Positions 26,199 through 35,024 of a stretch of DNA of 64,000 bases are shown one piece after another. Position 1 is the first letter of the stretch. Each line of letters opens with the position of its first letter. The position numbers were made by a program, and so were the translations under genes. The notes beneath the pieces were generated by a model that saw only the letters and a program-made list of their open reading frames with translations, had not been told where the DNA came from and made no database searches. This DNA comes from Sphingomonas sp. IC081. GTDB lineage: Bacteria > Pseudomonadota > Alphaproteobacteria > Sphingomonadales > Sphingomonadaceae. The stretch lies in NCBI RefSeq assembly GCF_006874585.1, contig NZ_CP029761.1:259001-323000 (forward strand), given 5' to 3'.

Positions 26199-26289
26199 AT
26201 GCTGACGCATCAGCAGCTTGGTACGGTCAGGCGCCGCGCGGGCTTAACCAGCCTGCGATGAGTCAAGCTCCACGCAGCTTGGTATAGAT

Positions 26290-26377
26290 CCCTCTGGCGG
26301 CATGGCGCCGCCGGAGGGTGCGATGCAACGAAAACAAAAGCGCGTGGTCGGACTTGGGTCCGGCCACGCGCTTTTGT
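26290..26377. terminator. Two hairpins between autotransporter side and galE
   Basis: The main one pairs 26334-26353 with 26358-26377 (ACAAAAGCGCGTGG...), 20 bp with one G-T wobble, and has A and T tracts on its two sides, so it can end transcription both ways. A smaller GC hairpin lies at 26290-26318. They terminate galE and originally perhaps the autotransporter transcript. Confidence 0.85.
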
Positions 26378-26399
26378 TCATTCGCTCAGGCGGGCCGTT

Positions 26400-27410
26400 T
26401 CAGGCCGGCTCTGCGCGAATCTCGCTCAACTTGCGTTCCCAGGCGAGGGCATGCTCGACGATGGTTGGCAGGTCGGCGTAGCGCGGCTGCCAGGGCAGGG
26501 TGGCCTTGATCCGGCTGTTGTCCGAGATCAGTGCATCGGGATCGCCGGCGCGGCGCCCTTCGATGCGGCGCTCGATCTGGAGGTTGGTGACGCGGTCCAC
26601 CGCGTCGAGCACGTCAAGCACGGAGAAGCCGCGGCCGTAGCCGCAATTCATCGTCAGTGACCGGGTGGGCTCGGCGATCAGGGCCTCAAGCGCCAGCACG
26701 TGCGCGGCGGCAAGGTCGGAGACATGGATGTAGTCACGCACGCCGGTTCCGTCGGGCGTGTCGAAATCGGTGCCGAACACCGAGACATGGCTGCGCTTGC
26801 CCAGCGCGGCCTCGACGGCGACCTTGATGAGATGCGTGGCGCCGGCGGTGGACTGGCCGGTGCGCGCCTGCGGATCGGCGCCGGCCACATTGAAGTAGCG
26901 CAGTGCGCAGAAGTTGAGCGGATGGGCGCGGGAGACATCGCCCAGCATGATTTCGGTCATCAGCTTGGACATGCCGTAGGGATTGATCGGAAGCTTGGGA
27001 CTGTCCTCTTGCACCGGCGAGACTTCGGGTATGCCGTAGGTTGCCGCGGTCGAACTGAAGATGAAATGCGGCACCCCGGCCTTGACTGCCGCTTCGATCA
27101 GGCTGCGGCTCTTGGCCGTATTGTTGTAATAATATTTCAGCGGGTTATCGACCGATTCCGGGACAACGACCGAGCCCGCGAAATGCATGATCGCCTGGAT
27201 TCCCTGTTCCGCGAATATGCGTGCAAGCAACGCGCTGTCCTCGATATCGCCTTCATAGAGCGCGACACCTTCGGGCACGGCGAAGCGGAAGCCGGTGACC
27301 AGATTGTCGATGACGGTGACCGGCCAGCCGGCGTCCTTGAGTGCGAGCACCGCGTGGCTGCCGATATAGCCGGCGCCACCGGTGACGAGGACGGGAAGCT
27401 TGCTGCTCAT
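26400..27410 (-). CDS. galE: UDP-glucose 4-epimerase
   Basis: Interconverts UDP-glucose and UDP-galactose, supplying sugar for exopolysaccharide or LPS. The 336-residue extended SDR has the NAD loop TGGAGYIGSH (10-19), the Ser/Thr region FSSTAATYG and Y145/K149 in NPYGMSK, plus RYFNVAGAD and VRDYIHVSDLA characteristic of GalE. ATG 27410 follows ACGGAGAAAT; the upstream 50 open codons are rejected. It is divergent from a second epimerase across 278 bp. This opens the polysaccharide region. Confidence 0.95.
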   Translation of the reverse strand: MSSKLPVLVTGGAGYIGSHAVLALKDAGWPVTVIDNLVTGFRFAVPEGVALYEGDIEDSALLARIFAEQGIQAIMHFAGSVVVPESVDNPLKYYYNNTAKSRSLIEAAVKAGVPHFIFSSTAATYGIPEVSPVQEDSPKLPINPYGMSKLMTEIMLGDVSRAHPLNFCALRYFNVAGADPQARTGQSTAGATHLIKVAVEAALGKRSHVSVFGTDFDTPDGTGVRDYIHVSDLAAAHVLALEALIAEPTRSLTMNCGYGRGFSVLDVLDAVDRVTNLQIERRIEGRRAGDPDALISDNSRIKATLPWQPRYADLPTIVEHALAWERKLSEIRAEPA

Positions 27411-27688
27411 ATTTCTCCGTTCGTTCCTGTCGGCATCTTGCGGCCGATGTCCGCGCGCCGGTTTCCACGAGTACCGATCATTGCCGTATGGCAACGTGCT
27501 GCGCCGCGTCAAATACTTCAAGCCTGCGCCAATAGCCATGAATTCGTAATGTTTATTCACGACTGGCGGCTTCTATTTCTGCCGTCGCATGCCGCAATCG
27601 CGTATCGAAGTCGCATGGCCTTGCTGCCCCGAGGCGCTTGGCGCAAAAGCGATCGGCCTGCGACTGAACCTGACCGGAGTATTCGAGT

Positions 27689-28696
27689 TTGTCCCACTAT
27701 CCGACGATCGTGACCGGCGCTGCGGGTTTTATCGGGGCGGCGGTCGCCGATGCCCTGATGGTGCGGGGAATCCCGGTGATCGGCATCGATTCGATGAACG
27801 ATTACTATGCGGTCTCGCTCAAGGAAGCGCGGCGCGACCGGTTGCACGCCCGTCACGGTAACCTGTTTACGTTCCTCCGGCTCGATTTTGCCGACATGGA
27901 CCCGCTGGCGAGGGCGCTTGAGCCGCATCGCTTCGACCGGATCGTCCATCTCGGCGCGCAGGCGGGCGTGCGCTACTCGCTGGAAAACCCGCAGGCCTAC
28001 GTGGCCTCCAACCTGGCCGGCCACGTCAACATGCTGGAGATCGCCCGCGCCCGAAAGGTCGAGCACATGGTCTATGCCAGTTCGAGTTCGGTCTACGGTG
28101 GCAACGAAAGGCTGCCCTTTGCGGTCGAGGACCGGGTCGATCATCCGGTTTCGCTCTATGCGGCCACCAAGAAGGCCGATGAACTGATGAGCGAGACATA
28201 TGCTCACCTGTTCCGTATCCCCTTGACGGGGCTTCGCTTCTTTACGGTCTACGGCCCCTGGGGGCGTCCCGACATGGCGCTTTGGAAGTTTACCGAGCGC
28301 ATGCTGTCCGCACGTCCGATCGAGGTCTTCAACAACGGCGAGATGTATCGGGACTTCACCTATATCGATGACATCGTGGCCGGGGTTTTGGCGTGTCTCG
28401 ACCGGCCTCCCGTCGATGACGGAGCGCCCAAGGCTGGCGGCAGCGTCAAGCCGCATGCGCTTTACAACATCGGCAACAACCGCAGCGAGCATCTGATGCG
28501 GCTGATCGAAGTGCTGGAGGAGGCCTGCGGCGTGAAGGCCGTGCTTGATCTGCTGCCGATGCAGCCGGGCGACGTTCATGCCACGTTTGCGGACATTGCC
28601 GCGCTCACGCACGACACTGGCTATGCGCCGTCCACGCCCATCGAAATCGGAGTGCCGCGGTTCGTGGAATGGTATCGCGATTACGCGGGCATCTGA
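27689..28696 (+). CDS. NAD-dependent epimerase, UDP-glucuronate 4-epimerase-like
   Basis: A 335-residue SDR enzyme starting at TTG 27689, with CGGAG 11-15 bases upstream. It has TGAAGFIG (9-16), ASSSSVYGGN, YAATKKADE and RFFTVYGPWGRPDMA. The C-terminal LLPMQPGDVHATFADI is a hallmark of UDP-glucuronate 4-epimerases that make UDP-galacturonate. With ugd at 38405 supplying UDP-glucuronate, the pair would provide acidic sugars to the exopolysaccharide. The exact sugar specificity is inferred from family resemblance. Confidence 0.88.
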   Translation: MSHYPTIVTGAAGFIGAAVADALMVRGIPVIGIDSMNDYYAVSLKEARRDRLHARHGNLFTFLRLDFADMDPLARALEPHRFDRIVHLGAQAGVRYSLENPQAYVASNLAGHVNMLEIARARKVEHMVYASSSSVYGGNERLPFAVEDRVDHPVSLYAATKKADELMSETYAHLFRIPLTGLRFFTVYGPWGRPDMALWKFTERMLSARPIEVFNNGEMYRDFTYIDDIVAGVLACLDRPPVDDGAPKAGGSVKPHALYNIGNNRSEHLMRLIEVLEEACGVKAVLDLLPMQPGDVHATFADIAALTHDTGYAPSTPIEIGVPRFVEWYRDYAGI

Positions 28697-28749
28697 AGGA
28701 CAAGCGCCTGCTGGCACAATGGGGCGCCGCCCGGGTAGGGGAGGCGGAA

Positions 28750-28778
28750 CCGTTGATCCGAATGCATCGGATCAACGG
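28750..28778. terminator. Perfect 12-bp hairpin between convergent genes
   Basis: CCGTTGATCCGA (28750-28761) pairs with 28767-28778 around a 5-nt loop, between the convergent epimerase and export genes. There is no T tract, so termination is likely but unproven. Confidence 0.5.
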
Positions 28779-28855
28779 TCTCACGTCTTCGGATCAATGG
28801 CCTCAGGACTGTGGCCTTTCGCGCTGTCCGAAGCAGAAGGTGATCGCACCTGGAT

Positions 28856-29563
28856 TTAGTTGCGGCTGATGACCGCAAAGGCGTTGAACACTGGCGCGGC
28901 CTTCAGGAAGTCCTGCCACAGGCCCTTGATGACGGAGTTGCCGATCATCACGACGTCGCCATCCAGAATGACGGGATCGGGCGCGACGCCGGTGCGGATG
29001 TCCTTGAGGTTGAAGCGTGCGGCCATGCGCTGGCCGTTGATCGTGCGGAAAATCACCACTTCGTCGAGCTTGGCCGTGACCAGCGGACTTTCTGCTCGCG
29101 CGATCGCCGAAAGCAATGTGGCATTCTTCGACAGTTCATAGACGCCGGGCTTGTTGACCTCGCCTTCCACCGAGACGTAGCGCAGTGCCAGTTCATCGAC
29201 CGAAACGGCGACTTGCGGATCGCGCATGTACTTGCGGCGCAGTCGCTCGGTGATGTCGTTGGCGACTTCGGGCGCGCTTCGCCCGGCTGCCTTGATTTCC
29301 CCGGCCACGGGCACGTGGATGAAGCCGGCATCATCGACCAGGGCCTTTTCGACCGAAAGATCGGGTTCGCCGACAACTCGCACTTGCAGGGTATCGGCCG
29401 GCACGATGCTGTAAGTGCTCGGTTGGCTGACCGTTGGGGGAATGACCTCGTAGGCTGCCGCGCCCCGGGGGAGGTTCGGATTGTGCGTTGTTGACGTGCA
29501 GCCTGACATGAATGTGCCGGCGAGCAGCACGGCGAGGCCGAGGGACTTAGGTGAACTGTGCAC
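28856..29563 (-). CDS. Polysaccharide export outer-membrane lipoprotein (Wza/GumB type)
   Basis: Forms the outer-membrane channel of a Wzy-dependent exopolysaccharide exporter. The 235-residue precursor starts with GTG at 29563, preceded by GGAG, and has a lipobox (FMSGC, Cys22). The poly-export domain follows (YSIVPADTLQVRVVGEPDLS, GFIHVPVAGEIKAAG), then a SLBB-like segment (YVSVEGEVNKPGVYEL...LLSAIARA). It is smaller than E. coli Wza, as in the sphingan/GumB branch. It is transcribed away from the Wzc-like gene at 32769, its expected inner-membrane partner. Confidence 0.9.
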   Translation of the reverse strand: MHSSPKSLGLAVLLAGTFMSGCTSTTHNPNLPRGAAAYEVIPPTVSQPSTYSIVPADTLQVRVVGEPDLSVEKALVDDAGFIHVPVAGEIKAAGRSAPEVANDITERLRRKYMRDPQVAVSVDELALRYVSVEGEVNKPGVYELSKNATLLSAIARAESPLVTAKLDEVVIFRTINGQRMAARFNLKDIRTGVAPDPVILDGDVVMIGNSVIKGLWQDFLKAAPVFNAFAVISRN

Positions 29564-29711
29564 TTTCGGGTGTCTCCATGACCGTAAGCGGATTTTCGGA
29601 ACCGGGCAGCCACGGTGTGCCCGGTTGATAAAGCTGTGAGGGAGCGTCCAATTCGGCTTCCGAACTTGTCGGATACCCTGACTAGACATCTTGCCGAGGG
29701 CTGCCAAGCTG

Positions 29712-30671
29712 TCAGCGCCCGTTACCGGCGACCTGTCCGACAAGTCCGACGGTCGGAGGACAGGGGCCGTTCAGGGCATACTCGCGCATCAATTTTACTC
29801 GTGATTTCGGCGATCGATGACTGGGGGATCGGAACAGGCGCAGCCAGTCCTGGGCATTGTAGCGCAACCAGAATTCGACCCCGCGGGCGGGGTCGTAGCC
29901 CGCGCAGCGGGCCAGTCCGGCGCCGAGCAGGTCGGCACGATCTTCCATGCGGCGGCGGTCGTTCAGTCCCCTTGCGTCACCATCCTGATTGACGACGTGT
30001 CCCAATTCATGCCCGGCAACGAGGGCCAATTCGTCGTCGTTTTGCGAAAATTCGATCAGGCTACTGGAAATGGCAACATTTTTGCTGTCGCTGAAGGCAT
30101 CTATGCCCTTGTTTGTCTTTATCAGGAAGCGGGCGCTGCAGATCGGGATGGGGTGCACGGTCGCTTCGCGTTCCTGACCGCCGCGGCGCAGGCGCAGATG
30201 AATTGCGCGACCGGGCGGTGTCGCCCCGAGACGTTCTTCCAGGGCGTCGGAAAACAAAGATGGATTCTGCGTATCCGCGAAAAGCGAATCTGTGGACACG
30301 CCGTCGATGGCTAGCAGATCGTCACCGACGCGCAGGCCGGCCAGATCAGCCGGACTGCCGCTCGCGATGGCGGCAATCTGCGGTGAATCGCTCATTCCGA
30401 GCAACTGCGCGACGGCGACTTGATCGCTTTTTTGATAAGCGCCGATATGGTCGAGAGTGAGGCCGATTCCCGACATTGTTGAGTGACATAGCGGGGCTGC
30501 CGCAAGGTCGAGGCGAAAGCCGATATCGGCGATTCGAGCCATCTGCTCGCGCAACGTGGCGGGCCACGGATGGACCTCGGCGGCTTCGGTGACCGGTGCG
30601 ACGAAGAGCGCCAAGAATGCGACCAAACTCGCAGGGATCTTGAATAATGTCGGTATTATATTGCGTTGCAT
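29712..30671 (-). CDS. Exported M48-family metalloprotease with PDZ domain
   Basis: A 319-residue precursor with a signal peptide cleaved near VTEAAE. Residues about 85-170 form a PDZ domain (IAAIASGSPADLAGLRVGDDLLAIDG). The protease domain follows, with zinc motif HELGH (H221, E222, H225), the third ligand region RMEDRADLLG (E243) and a terminal SHRSPKSRV resembling the Thr-His-Pro motif of M48 enzymes. A periplasmic quality-control protease is likely. Lying between the export lipoprotein and the rest of the polysaccharide genes, it may process components of that system, which is inference. Confidence 0.88.
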   Translation of the reverse strand: MQRNIIPTLFKIPASLVAFLALFVAPVTEAAEVHPWPATLREQMARIADIGFRLDLAAAPLCHSTMSGIGLTLDHIGAYQKSDQVAVAQLLGMSDSPQIAAIASGSPADLAGLRVGDDLLAIDGVSTDSLFADTQNPSLFSDALEERLGATPPGRAIHLRLRRGGQEREATVHPIPICSARFLIKTNKGIDAFSDSKNVAISSSLIEFSQNDDELALVAGHELGHVVNQDGDARGLNDRRRMEDRADLLGAGLARCAGYDPARGVEFWLRYNAQDWLRLFRSPSHRSPKSRVKLMREYALNGPCPPTVGLVGQVAGNGR

Positions 30672-30733
30672 TGTGCGCTGCGGTATAGGAATAAGTGCTA
30701 TTAGTCTATAGTACGTAACGTCATGGAGGTTTC

Positions 30734-30997
30734 ATGAAGCTCAAGAATGTCATGCCGGTGGTGGCTGCTGCCGGTCTCCTTTTCGCTCCGATCGCCGCGC
30801 AGGCCGGCACTGCTGCTTCGGCTGCGCTGCCCAAGGCTGCAAGCCTTTCGGGGGCTGGCGTGCGTAGCTCGGCTCCGGTTCAGGCCAAGCAGAAGGCTGC
30901 TCCGGGCGTGTTCATTCTCGGTGCGGTTGCTCTGGGTCTCGCGGGCTGGGGTATCGTGGAAGCGGCCAAGAGCGACAACAAGTCGAACGGCGCTTGA
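30734..30997 (+). CDS. Small exported protein with C-terminal membrane segment, unknown
   Basis: An 87-residue precursor with a textbook signal peptide (MKLKNVMPVVAAAGLLFAPI, cleavage near AQAGT), a short Ala/Ser/Lys linker and a hydrophobic helix VFILGAVALGLAGWGIV near the C-terminus, ending in charged residues. GGAGG sits at ideal distance before the ATG and a terminator follows at once, so it is expressed from its own short transcript. Similar small proteins sit next to sphingomonad polysaccharide genes as I recall, but no function is known to me. Confidence 0.82.
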   Translation: MKLKNVMPVVAAAGLLFAPIAAQAGTAASAALPKAASLSGAGVRSSAPVQAKQKAAPGVFILGAVALGLAGWGIVEAAKSDNKSNGA

Positions 30998-31018
30998 TCG
31001 CTTCGGCTTTCTGAAAGG

Positions 31019-31052
31019 TCCTGCCCCCGTTTATTCGAGGGCAGGGCTTTTT
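31019..31052 (+). terminator. Intrinsic terminator of the 87-residue protein gene
   Basis: CCTGCCC pairs with GGGCAGG around a 12-nt loop and is followed by GCTTTTTA. It lies 22 bp after the stop codon. Confidence 0.9.
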
Positions 31053-31054
31053 AC

Positions 31055-31141
31055 ATGACGCCTTGGAATTTGCTCTTGAGCAAACTAGGTGTTTTGTTGC
31101 TCTGTGCATGGGGTGGTCTGGCCTGGATCTTCCTTCGCTAG
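31055..31141 (+). CDS. Possible 28-residue membrane peptide
   Basis: An ATG immediately after the terminator T tract opens a 28-codon frame, MTPWNLLLSKLGVLLLCAWG then GLAWIFLR, which is one hydrophobic helix. There is no ribosome binding site and the preceding terminator argues against expression, so this may be chance. Confidence 0.2.
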   Translation: MTPWNLLLSKLGVLLLCAWGGLAWIFLR

Positions 31142-31175
31142 GGCCCTGTTTCCTTCTTTCGCGTGCTGATGAGAT

Positions 31176-31214
31176 ATCAGGTCGGAACCGTCATGGTTGC
31201 GATTCCGACCTGAT
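31176..31214. promoter_or_regulatory. Perfect 12-bp inverted repeat upstream of the polymerase gene
   Basis: ATCAGGTCGGAA (31176-31187) is repeated inverted at 31203-31214, 15 bp apart. It lies about 105 bp before the Wzy-like gene with no T tract directly after it. It could be an operator or a leader hairpin. Confidence 0.45.
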
Positions 31215-31318
31215 CTCCCTGATCTGCCGATTTTTCTAACTTTCGAGGTGAAGCTCTGTCTGGGTCACCAATTGTTAGTGGGAGGCAAAACCGTCCTGCT
31301 GTCGGGCACGTTCCGGGC

Positions 31319-32686
31319 TTGGCGGGGGCGTTGTCGCAAGCGCAGGGGCGCCGCGTGACGCAGGCCATGGCGCTTGTCCTGGTAGGCGTCATCTTTGGCG
31401 GCGGCGGCGGCGGTGCGGGCCTTTACAATCTCCTCGTCCAGCTTGCGGCCATCGCATTGATCGCGGTGAATGCATCGGCTTTTGTCGATTTTCTGCGCCG
31501 TTCGCCGCGGTATTTTGTGGTGCTGGTGGTCGCGACCTTGCTTCTGCCGTTGTTGCAGATCGTACCGCTGCCGCCGTCGATCTGGCGGGCGCTGCCTGGG
31601 CGCGAGATGGTGGAGCAGTCGCTGACGCTGATCGGACGCCAGGATGAATGGTTCCCGTTCTCGCTCGATATGCGCCGGACGGCCGTGGCGTTCCTGGCGA
31701 TGCTGCCGCCGCTGGCGGTTCTCATACTCGCGCGTGAGTCCTCGGCGCAGCACCGCCGCCAGTTTCTAGTATTGATCGCTATGGCTGGTGCGCTCAGTGT
31801 GCTGATCGGATTGCCACAACTGGCTACGGGGAACCGGATGTTCGTTTTCTTTGCGGAGGCTTACGGTTCGCAGGACTTGCAGGGCACGTTTGCAAACCAT
31901 AATACCGCCGCCTTGTTCCTTGACATCGCTCTGGTGGCTCTGATTTGCGCGATGCCGGAGGTCAGGATGCGGCCGAGCCTTGTGCTTTCGGCTGGGGGTT
32001 GCGGCTTGTTGCTTCTGATCGGTCTGTTTCTCACTCGTTCGCGATCGGGTATGCTGATCGGGGTGGTGCCATTCGTTTGCCTGTTGGTGCGGATTTATTT
32101 TGTCATGGCGCATGGCGTCGGCCGAAAGCGCTTCGGGATGGCCATGCTGTTGAGTTGTCTAGGTTTAGGCTGTGTAGTGTGGGGGGGCGCGCAAGTCGAT
32201 CGTGTCCAGCAGAGCTTTGCGCGTTTCGAGAACCTCAACGACGAGCGTCCAGCGATTTGGAGCGATACGCGGTCGGCAATCCGTCGCTATTGGCCCGTTG
32301 GTAGTGGGGTGGGGACCTTTGATGAGGTTTTTCAGGTTGACGAATCGCTGGAAAATCTTGCGCCTCATCGTGCTGGGCGTGCCCATAATGATTATCTGGA
32401 ACTGACGTTGGAATCGGGGGTCTTCGGTATCGCGCTGCTGATTGGATGGTTGGCGGTAATCGTTTTGGCGATGTTGCGGGCCGTTAGCAGTCGTGGCATC
32501 ATCGATTTGGCACCAGGGGCTGTTTTCGTGATGCTCTTTATGCAGTCGGTTCTGGATTATCCGCTTCGCAGTCAGGCGATCCTGTGCGTGGCTGGATTGA
32601 TGTTGGCCATGATCATCCGCCCTGTCAATTCTGGGCCGACGACGGTTCGTTCGGGGCGGCGCACAGAAGCTGTTGGGTCCTTGTGA
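31319..32686 (+). CDS. O-antigen ligase/polymerase-like membrane protein (Wzy_C type)
   Basis: A polytopic inner-membrane protein of 455 residues with about 10-12 hydrophobic segments. The Wzy_C/ligase hallmark is visible: TFANHNTAALFLDIALVAL, then TRSRSGMLIGVVPF, a periplasmic loop with PVGSGVGTFDEVF and the histidine-containing HNDYLELTLESG. It would polymerise or ligate lipid-linked repeat units. TTG 31319 is the first usable start and lacks a close ribosome binding site (GGGAGG is 34 bp away); ATG 31367 is an alternative. The Wzc-like gene follows after 82 bp. Confidence 0.85.
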   Translation: MAGALSQAQGRRVTQAMALVLVGVIFGGGGGGAGLYNLLVQLAAIALIAVNASAFVDFLRRSPRYFVVLVVATLLLPLLQIVPLPPSIWRALPGREMVEQSLTLIGRQDEWFPFSLDMRRTAVAFLAMLPPLAVLILARESSAQHRRQFLVLIAMAGALSVLIGLPQLATGNRMFVFFAEAYGSQDLQGTFANHNTAALFLDIALVALICAMPEVRMRPSLVLSAGGCGLLLLIGLFLTRSRSGMLIGVVPFVCLLVRIYFVMAHGVGRKRFGMAMLLSCLGLGCVVWGGAQVDRVQQSFARFENLNDERPAIWSDTRSAIRRYWPVGSGVGTFDEVFQVDESLENLAPHRAGRAHNDYLELTLESGVFGIALLIGWLAVIVLAMLRAVSSRGIIDLAPGAVFVMLFMQSVLDYPLRSQAILCVAGLMLAMIIRPVNSGPTTVRSGRRTEAVGSL

Positions 32687-32768
32687 GAAGAATGTAGTTA
32701 AGGTCGGCTGGCTGGCCTTAAATTTTGACGTGTCGGATTGGCGATAGCGGAGCCAAGATAGTGGTCGC

Positions 32769-35012
32769 TTGTCGATGCAGCAGGTCATTGAGCTTGAAAG
32801 AATGGCGGGGTTGAATTTGAAAGACTTACAATCTGCTGAGGGCTCGCAAGAAGGTGATTTCGCCGGTTGGGGTGCTGATACCAGCCTCGAAGTGATTCTC
32901 AAGAAAGTCATCGCGATAGTTCGGCGAAATGTACTCCTGATCGCCGCAACGGTGGCGAGCGTTGTCGTATTCGGCGCTATCGTGACGATGCTGATTACTC
33001 CGAAGTATGATTCTCAGGCCCAGGTCCTCGTCGAAGATCAGGCCGATCAGATCATCGAGGGTAGTGATCTGCAGAGGGCCGGTGCCGCCTGGGATACCGA
33101 TCGTTTCCTGCAGACTCAGTTGGGAATCTTGCAAAGCCGTTCGCTCGCCCGCAGCGTGGTGGAAGCCGGGCGCTTCCATGAGGATGCGGCTTTCTATTCC
33201 GCGATGGGCGTTGATATGCCCTCGGACGACGATCTGGCCCGCGAAGGTTTCGCGAAGAAAGCTTACGGCAATGCGCGCAAGGACGTGGCGATTGACGCGC
33301 TGACGGAAGCGCTTTCGGTCAAGCTACCGATGAACAGCCGTATCATCGCAATCACCATCAAGAGCCGCAGCCCCGAATATGCGGCGAATCTCGCCAACAT
33401 GTTTGCCGAACGCTACATAGACGGCAACTTGCGTCAGAAGTATGAGAGCAGCGCTTATGCGCGCAAGTTCCTGGCCGATCAGCTTGAGCAAGCGCGCACC
33501 AAAGTGACGCAATCCGAGCATGATCTCAATCGTTACGCCCGTGCCGCTGGCCTGATCCGCGTATCGAACCAGGGGGACAGCTCGAAACCGGAAGCCGAGC
33601 TTTCGGTGACCGGAAGCACGCTCGTCCAACTCAACGACGCGGCTTCGCGCGCGACGGCGGATCGGATTGCGGCTCAGGATCGCTGGCAGGCGATCTCGAA
33701 GGCTGCGCCGCTCTCGATCAGCGAAGTGAACAGCAACCAGGCGGTTCAGGCGCTGGTGGGCGAGAAGGCGCGCGTTGAGGCTGAACTGGCCGACGCTCGT
33801 TCGCGTTATGTCGATGACGCTCCGCAGGTGAAAGCGAAGAAGGCGCAGCTTGCCGAGTTCGACCGACGCATCGGGGTGATTGCGGAATCGATCAAGCGTT
33901 CGTCTTATCTCGATTACCAGTCCGCCAGCGAGCGCGAACAATCGCTTATGGCCAAGGTCGATTCGCTGCGTAACGAAGCGTTGAACGAGCAGGACCGCGG
34001 GGTCCAGTACTCGGTGCTCAAGCGCATCGCCGATACCAATCGGGCGCTCTATGATACGCTTCTATCGCGCTACAATCAGATCAATGCCATCGCAGGTGCG
34101 GCGGTCAACAACATTACGCTTGTTGATCGCGCCGAGGTGCCGACCGAGCCCTCGTCCCCCAAGCTGATCCTTAACATCGCTCTTTCGTTTATCGTGGGGT
34201 TGCTGGTAGCTGCCGCTGCTGTGCTGTTGCGCGAGGTCTTCGATGGATCAATCCGCTCGCCGGAAGACGTTGAGGTGAAGGTCGGGCTGCCGTTACTCGG
34301 CCTCATCCCGCTGGAACCCAAGCGCGACGTGAACGATGCGCTGGAGGATCGTAGGTCGGGCGTAGGCGAGGCTTACAGCACGCTGGTCACCAATCTGCGC
34401 TATTCCACTGCCAACGGTTTGCCAGAATTGCTGATGGTGACCAGTTCGCGCGAAGGTGAAGGTAAATCGACCGCTTCGCGTACTATCGCACGCGATTTGG
34501 CCCGCCTCGGCAAGCGCGTCCTGCTGGTAGACGCCGACCTTCGTCGTCCTACCCTGCACGGCTATCTGGCTGAGCGAAACAAGCGTGGATTGGCCGACTA
34601 TCTCACCAACCAGAAGACTTTCGACGAAATCGTCGCTCCCACGGACGTGGAGAATCTCAATTACGTGACTGCACTGCCGATGCCGCCAGATCCAGCGCTG
34701 CTGCTTGGCGGCGAGGGCGTGAATCGCTTCGTTGCGGACGCGCGTGCGCGCTACGACCTAGTGATCATCGACAGCCCGCCGTTGCTGGGCTTGTCGGATG
34801 CGGCGCTGCTTGCTAACCATGCAGACGGCGTGCTCTTCGTGATCGACGCCTCGGTGTTCCACCGCGGCGCGCTCAAGTCGGCGTTGCGCCGCCTCAAGCT
34901 TGTCAATGCGAAGATCCTGGGTGTCGTGCTCAACCGTTTCGATCCCAAGAACTCGGGCGATAACTACAGTTATTACGATAGCTACTACACTTATGGCCAG
35001 GCTGAGGACTAA
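32769..35012 (+). CDS. Wzz/Wzc-type tyrosine autokinase controlling chain length
   Basis: A 747-residue fusion. The N-terminal Wzz domain has TM1 at about residues 50-80, a long coiled-coil periplasmic region with the YESSAYARKFLADQLEQAR helix, and TM2 near 470-490. The cytoplasmic BY-kinase domain has Walker A SSREGEGKST (K566), Walker A' VLLVDADLRRP and Walker B YDLVIIDSPP. The tail ends in a cluster of six tyrosines (733, 735, 736, 739, 740, 742), the autophosphorylation sites. It regulates polymer length together with Wza- and Wzy-type partners. TTG 32769 or ATG 32775 or 32802 may be the start. Confidence 0.93.
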   Translation: MSMQQVIELERMAGLNLKDLQSAEGSQEGDFAGWGADTSLEVILKKVIAIVRRNVLLIAATVASVVVFGAIVTMLITPKYDSQAQVLVEDQADQIIEGSDLQRAGAAWDTDRFLQTQLGILQSRSLARSVVEAGRFHEDAAFYSAMGVDMPSDDDLAREGFAKKAYGNARKDVAIDALTEALSVKLPMNSRIIAITIKSRSPEYAANLANMFAERYIDGNLRQKYESSAYARKFLADQLEQARTKVTQSEHDLNRYARAAGLIRVSNQGDSSKPEAELSVTGSTLVQLNDAASRATADRIAAQDRWQAISKAAPLSISEVNSNQAVQALVGEKARVEAELADARSRYVDDAPQVKAKKAQLAEFDRRIGVIAESIKRSSYLDYQSASEREQSLMAKVDSLRNEALNEQDRGVQYSVLKRIADTNRALYDTLLSRYNQINAIAGAAVNNITLVDRAEVPTEPSSPKLILNIALSFIVGLLVAAAAVLLREVFDGSIRSPEDVEVKVGLPLLGLIPLEPKRDVNDALEDRRSGVGEAYSTLVTNLRYSTANGLPELLMVTSSREGEGKSTASRTIARDLARLGKRVLLVDADLRRPTLHGYLAERNKRGLADYLTNQKTFDEIVAPTDVENLNYVTALPMPPDPALLLGGEGVNRFVADARARYDLVIIDSPPLLGLSDAALLANHADGVLFVIDASVFHRGALKSALRRLKLVNAKILGVVLNRFDPKNSGDNYSYYDSYYTYGQAED

Positions 35013-35024
35013 GAGGCACGTCGC

